Below the pieces are notes generated by a model that saw only the letters and a list, made by a program, of their open reading frames with translations, was not told where the DNA came from and did not search any database. Shown in pieces: positions 20,987-23,241 of a stretch of DNA of 23,241 nt. Numbering within the stretch: the first letter of the stretch is position 1; the number at the start of each line of letters is the position of its first letter. The DNA is from Nitrospiraceae bacterium (GTDB lineage Bacteria; Nitrospirota; Nitrospiria; Nitrospirales; Nitrospiraceae): contig JAABQN010000006.1 in assembly GCA_011391455.1 (NCBI GenBank), positions 1 through 23,241 on the forward strand. The letters run 5' to 3'. The translations under genes and the position numbers were made by a program.

Positions 20987-21229
20987 ATGGAGTGTCAGCT
21001 TCTTCTTATGGGAATGTGCTGCGCCTGTCAAGGTTGTTGCCCTGTAAATGGTTGTGATATACGAAGGCAGCAGGATCGGGCGCGAGCGATGCACGACGCG
21101 CGAGAAAAGCAGGACGGGCGAGAATCAAAGTTCGAAGTTCCGGGTTCGATGTTCCGAAAACCTCGAACTTCGAACCTCGAACCCTCCCCCCGCTCGCTCA
21201 TCCCCTGTCTCGCCAGGCGATCCTGCTAG
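20987..21229 (+). CDS. doubtful small Cys-rich reading frame
   Basis: An 80-codon frame starts 5 bases after AAGGAG, an ideal spacing. The first 23 residues contain seven cysteines (MECQLLLMGMCCACQGCCPVNGC), then it becomes basic. Its second half is encoded by repeat E2, so the C-terminus is repeat-derived (SKFEVPGSMFRKPRTSNLEP). The Shine-Dalgarno is also part of a repeat (F2). This may be chance coding in a repeat-rich gap, or a real small metal-binding peptide. Nothing in it matches a family I know. Confidence 0.18.
   Translation: MECQLLLMGMCCACQGCCPVNGCDIRRQQDRARAMHDAREKQDGRESKFEVPGSMFRKPRTSNLEPSPRSLIPCLARRSC
21127..21184. repeat. Family E repeat (GTTCGAAG words), copy E2
   Basis: AAAGTTCGAAGTTCCGGG is followed by TTCGATGTTCCGAAAACC and then by complement words (CTCGAACTTCGAACCTCGAAC). 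It is nearly the same as E1 and folds into a similar hairpin. It lies upstream of the ABC ATPase gene. Confidence 0.76.
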
Positions 21230-21258
21230 CTAGGGTACGGATGGAGAAGTAGATCATT

Positions 21259-21957
21259 ATGGTGACATTGAACCAGGTATCGAAAGTGTATGAGCGGGGT
21301 GGCGACACGATTAAGGGGCTCGACCGGGTCTCTATTGAGGTGGGGAAGGGAGATTTCTGCGCATTTATCGGTCCCAGCGGCTGCGGAAAGAGTACGTTGC
21401 TCAACCTGGTTGGTGGATTAGATGTGCCGACCTCGGGGGAGATACTCCTCGGAGGGCGCTCGACCAGCCGATTCACGAGCGATGACTGGACGAGGACCAG
21501 GCGGGAAACAGTCGGGATTGTCTTCCAGGCATTCCACTTAATCCCCGGGTTGACGGCAGCGGAGAATGTTGCGTTTCCCTTGTTGTTGCGAGGGGAGCGA
21601 GGGGCATCGGTCCAAACCCGCGTCGAGGAGGTGCTTGAGTTGGTCTCAATGACGGCACGGCGACACCATCGTCCCAGCGAGCTGTCGGGCGGGGAACAGC
21701 AGCGTGTGGCGATTGCGCGAGCGATCGTGCATCAGCCCCAGATCATTCTCGCCGACGAGCCGACCGGCAATTTGGATTCTCAGCATGGGGCCGAGATCAT
21801 CGCCCTCCTTCGGTCTCTCGTTCAGCGCTTTCGCAAAACCATATTGTTGGTGACGCACAGCGCCGCGGCTGCTGAGGCAGCCGATTATGTCTGGGCCATG
21901 AAGGATGGGCAACTTGTGACGAGAACGCAGCACGAGCCTGTTACGGTTGTCGCGTGA
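21259..21957 (+). CDS. ABC transporter ATP-binding protein (LolD/FtsE group)
   Basis: This 232-residue ABC ATPase has Walker A GPSGCGKS (38-45), Q-loop VFQAFHLIPG, signature LSGGE (142-146), Walker B IILADE (162-167) and H-loop VTHSAA. The sequence style (LIPGLTAAENV, DEPTGNLDSQ) places it with the MacB/LolD/FtsE-type ATPases, which pair with FtsX-like permeases. No permease gene is next to it. The following gene is pyrD, whose ATG overlaps this stop codon as TGATG. The partner may therefore be encoded elsewhere or be lost. GGAG lies about 12 bases before the ATG. Confidence 0.93.
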   Translation: MVTLNQVSKVYERGGDTIKGLDRVSIEVGKGDFCAFIGPSGCGKSTLLNLVGGLDVPTSGEILLGGRSTSRFTSDDWTRTRRETVGIVFQAFHLIPGLTAAENVAFPLLLRGERGASVQTRVEEVLELVSMTARRHHRPSELSGGEQQRVAIARAIVHQPQIILADEPTGNLDSQHGAEIIALLRSLVQRFRKTILLVTHSAAAAEAADYVWAMKDGQLVTRTQHEPVTVVA

Positions 21958-22883
21958 TGGATTTGTCGACCACCATTGCCGGCGTACGATTTCCCAGTTG
22001 TTTCATGAACGCCTCGGGGGCTCTCTGCGTCACGCATGAAGAATTGCTGGCCCTCGGGCGATCTCGCGCCGGAGCCATCGTCACCAAATCGATGACGGTT
22101 GAGCCTCGCGACGGCAATCCGACACCCCGGTACTATGGATTTCCCGGCGGGTCCATCAACTCCATGGGCCTGCCGAATCTCGGGTACAAGGCCTACGCGG
22201 CCCTCATTCCTGAATTGAAGACGCTCGGGAAACCGGTCATCGCCAGTGTGGCGGGACTCTGTGAAGACGATTTCCCGACGATTGCGGCCCTCATCAATGC
22301 GGCGAAGCCTGACTTGATTGAAGTCAATCTCTCTTGTCCCAACATTCCAGGCAAACCTCAAATCGGATACGACACTGAAGCCTCCGAGCGACTGCTGAAA
22401 CGGGTTCGCAAGGTCATCACGGTTCCAATGGGGGTCAAGTTGCCTCCCTATTTCGATCCGGCCCATCACAAAGCGATGGGAGAGGTGATCGGTCGTTGCG
22501 GGGTCGATTTCCTCAACCTGATCAACTCGGTCGGCAACGGGCTCGTCGTCGATCCGGAGCGCGAGGCGGTCGTCATCAAGCCCAAGGGCGGGTTCGGTGG
22601 ACTGGGCGGTACGATCATCAAGCCGGTCGCGCTGGCCAACGTGCGGGCCTTTTGGAAAATCTTCGAAGGGCGTATGCCGATTATCGGGACCGGCGGCGTG
22701 GTCAATGGCGTGGATGCATTCGAGCATGTGCTTTGTGGCGCGTCGGCCGTACAGATCGGGACGGTTTTGGTCGAGGAGGGCCTCGATGTGTTCGGGCGAT
22801 TGGAAAGGGAACTGGCGGCACAGCTCAGCAAGAAGGGTTATACGAGGGTGGAAGATTGCCGGGGAAAGCTCAAGGAATTGTAG
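21957..22883 (+). CDS. pyrD: dihydroorotate dehydrogenase, class 1A
   Basis: The enzyme oxidises dihydroorotate to orotate in pyrimidine synthesis, using FMN. The 308-residue sequence closely follows the class 1A (Lactococcus PyrDA) pattern. It has FMNASG near the N-terminus, KSMTVEPRDGNPTPRYYGF, SINSMGLPNLG, and EVNLSCPNIPGKPQ with the active-site Cys127. VIKPKGGFGGLGG, IKPVALANVRAF and GTGGVVNGVDAFEHVLCGA follow. Class 1A enzymes are soluble homodimers that use fumarate as electron acceptor. Class 2 membrane enzymes, which use Ser and quinone, lack these features. I chose the ATG at 21957 over a GTG three bases earlier. Its TAG stop faces the stop of the LuxR-type gene two bases away. Confidence 0.94.
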   Translation: MDLSTTIAGVRFPSCFMNASGALCVTHEELLALGRSRAGAIVTKSMTVEPRDGNPTPRYYGFPGGSINSMGLPNLGYKAYAALIPELKTLGKPVIASVAGLCEDDFPTIAALINAAKPDLIEVNLSCPNIPGKPQIGYDTEASERLLKRVRKVITVPMGVKLPPYFDPAHHKAMGEVIGRCGVDFLNLINSVGNGLVVDPEREAVVIKPKGGFGGLGGTIIKPVALANVRAFWKIFEGRMPIIGTGGVVNGVDAFEHVLCGASAVQIGTVLVEEGLDVFGRLERELAAQLSKKGYTRVEDCRGKLKEL

Positions 22884-22885
22884 GC

Positions 22886-23158
22886 CTACTTGGCCCCGAA
22901 CGTTTTGGCAAGGAGGCCCAGCTGTAGAGCCCGTCGGAGCAGTTGTGCCACATTTCTCACATTCAACCGTCGCATCAAGTTGAATCGGTGCACTTCGACC
23001 GTGCGCACGCTGATCTCCAGCACCTGCGCGATCTCACGGTTCGTATGCCCGATCGACACCAGGCGAAGGATGTCGCACTGCCGAGGCGTGAGGCGGTCGG
23101 CGTCCATCTCTTCTTGCAGCGGCTGGATCTTTCGGTTCAACGCAGTTCGTGTGTTCAT
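22886..23158 (-). CDS. single-domain LuxR/GerE-type transcriptional regulator
   Basis: The 90-residue protein consists almost only of a LuxR-type HTH (about 22-80): RLTPRQCDILRLVSIGHTNREIA is followed by the recognition helix region ISVRTVEVHRFNLMRRLNV and AQLLRRAL. There is no receiver or sensor domain. The first 20 residues could form a short helix. Stand-alone GerE-like proteins act as DNA-binding regulators whose activity is set by partners or by their level. The ATG at 23158 is preceded by GAGGGG. A good promoter lies just upstream. It is convergent with pyrD, and the two TAG stops share the palindrome TAGGCCTA (22881-22888). Confidence 0.9.
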   Translation of the reverse strand: MNTRTALNRKIQPLQEEMDADRLTPRQCDILRLVSIGHTNREIAQVLEISVRTVEVHRFNLMRRLNVRNVAQLLRRALQLGLLAKTFGAK

Positions 23159-23186
23159 CAATAACCCCTCTTCTTGAACTCACGCG

Positions 23187-23215
23187 AGTCTAGCAAAGGA
23201 GTGTATTGCTGTAAA
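23187..23215 (-). promoter_or_regulatory. sigma-70 type promoter of the LuxR-type gene
   Basis: On the minus strand TTTACA (23215-23210) is followed after exactly 17 bases by TAGACT (23192-23187), about 28 bases before the ATG. The spacing is ideal and the -35 and -10 boxes match well. Confidence 0.65.
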
Positions 23216-23241
23216 CGAAACTGCTAATTTGTGCAGAGCCT

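Noticed and set aside
21885..22727. Minus-strand frame opposite the ABC ATPase end and pyrD (280 codons)
   Set aside because: It runs across two convincing plus-strand genes and looks like a composition-driven open frame.

Overview
This is a dense bacterial chromosomal window. It most resembles Nitrospira (phylum Nitrospirota), judging from the gene set, the gene style and the many structured intergenic repeats. That assignment is recall-based inference, not a search result. I recognise about two dozen protein genes, one TPP riboswitch with its promoter and terminator, and no rRNA or tRNA.

Layout. Positions 1-316 hold the 3' end of an unrecognised gene. Positions 354-3261 are minus-strand: an ankyrin-repeat exported protein behind a YgfZ/GcvT-like folate protein, a degenerate CheY-like receiver, and a TPR protein. 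Positions 3409-6364 form a minus-strand thiamin operon: promoter, TPP riboswitch, attenuator-type terminator, thiC, then a Thi4-type thiazole synthase with His at the sulfur-donor position. Positions 6714-11373 (plus) carry nadA, then ileS overlapping lspA. Positions 11619-13029 (minus) carry a DUF2024 protein and uppP. Positions 13311-14083 (plus) carry a coiled-coil lipoprotein ending in a helix-hairpin-helix domain, followed by a strong intrinsic terminator. Positions 14371-17945 (plus) encode a split MacAB-type exporter (adaptor, ATPase, permease), with a palindromic repeat in each intergenic gap. Positions 18131-19348 (minus) form a compact excisionase-like HTH / MraZ / RusA-like operon outside any dcw cluster. 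Positions 19659-20828 (minus) carry comF and an FmdB-type zinc ribbon. Positions 21259-22883 (plus) carry an orphan ABC ATPase overlapping a class 1A dihydroorotate dehydrogenase. A small LuxR-type regulator (minus) closes the window.

The most unusual content is the intergenic DNA. I see at least seven families of palindromic repeats (here A to G) filling almost every gap. Family A has six copies of about 120-175 bp. All begin with TAG, their outer arms covary, and in three cases that TAG is the in-frame stop codon of the preceding co-oriented gene (nadA, lspA, rusA-like). Family B and G copies likewise abut the TAG stops of macA and the macB ATPase gene. An NTAG tetranucleotide at the foot of a hairpin resembles REP elements mobilised by RAYT-type Y1 transposases. 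No such transposase lies in this window.
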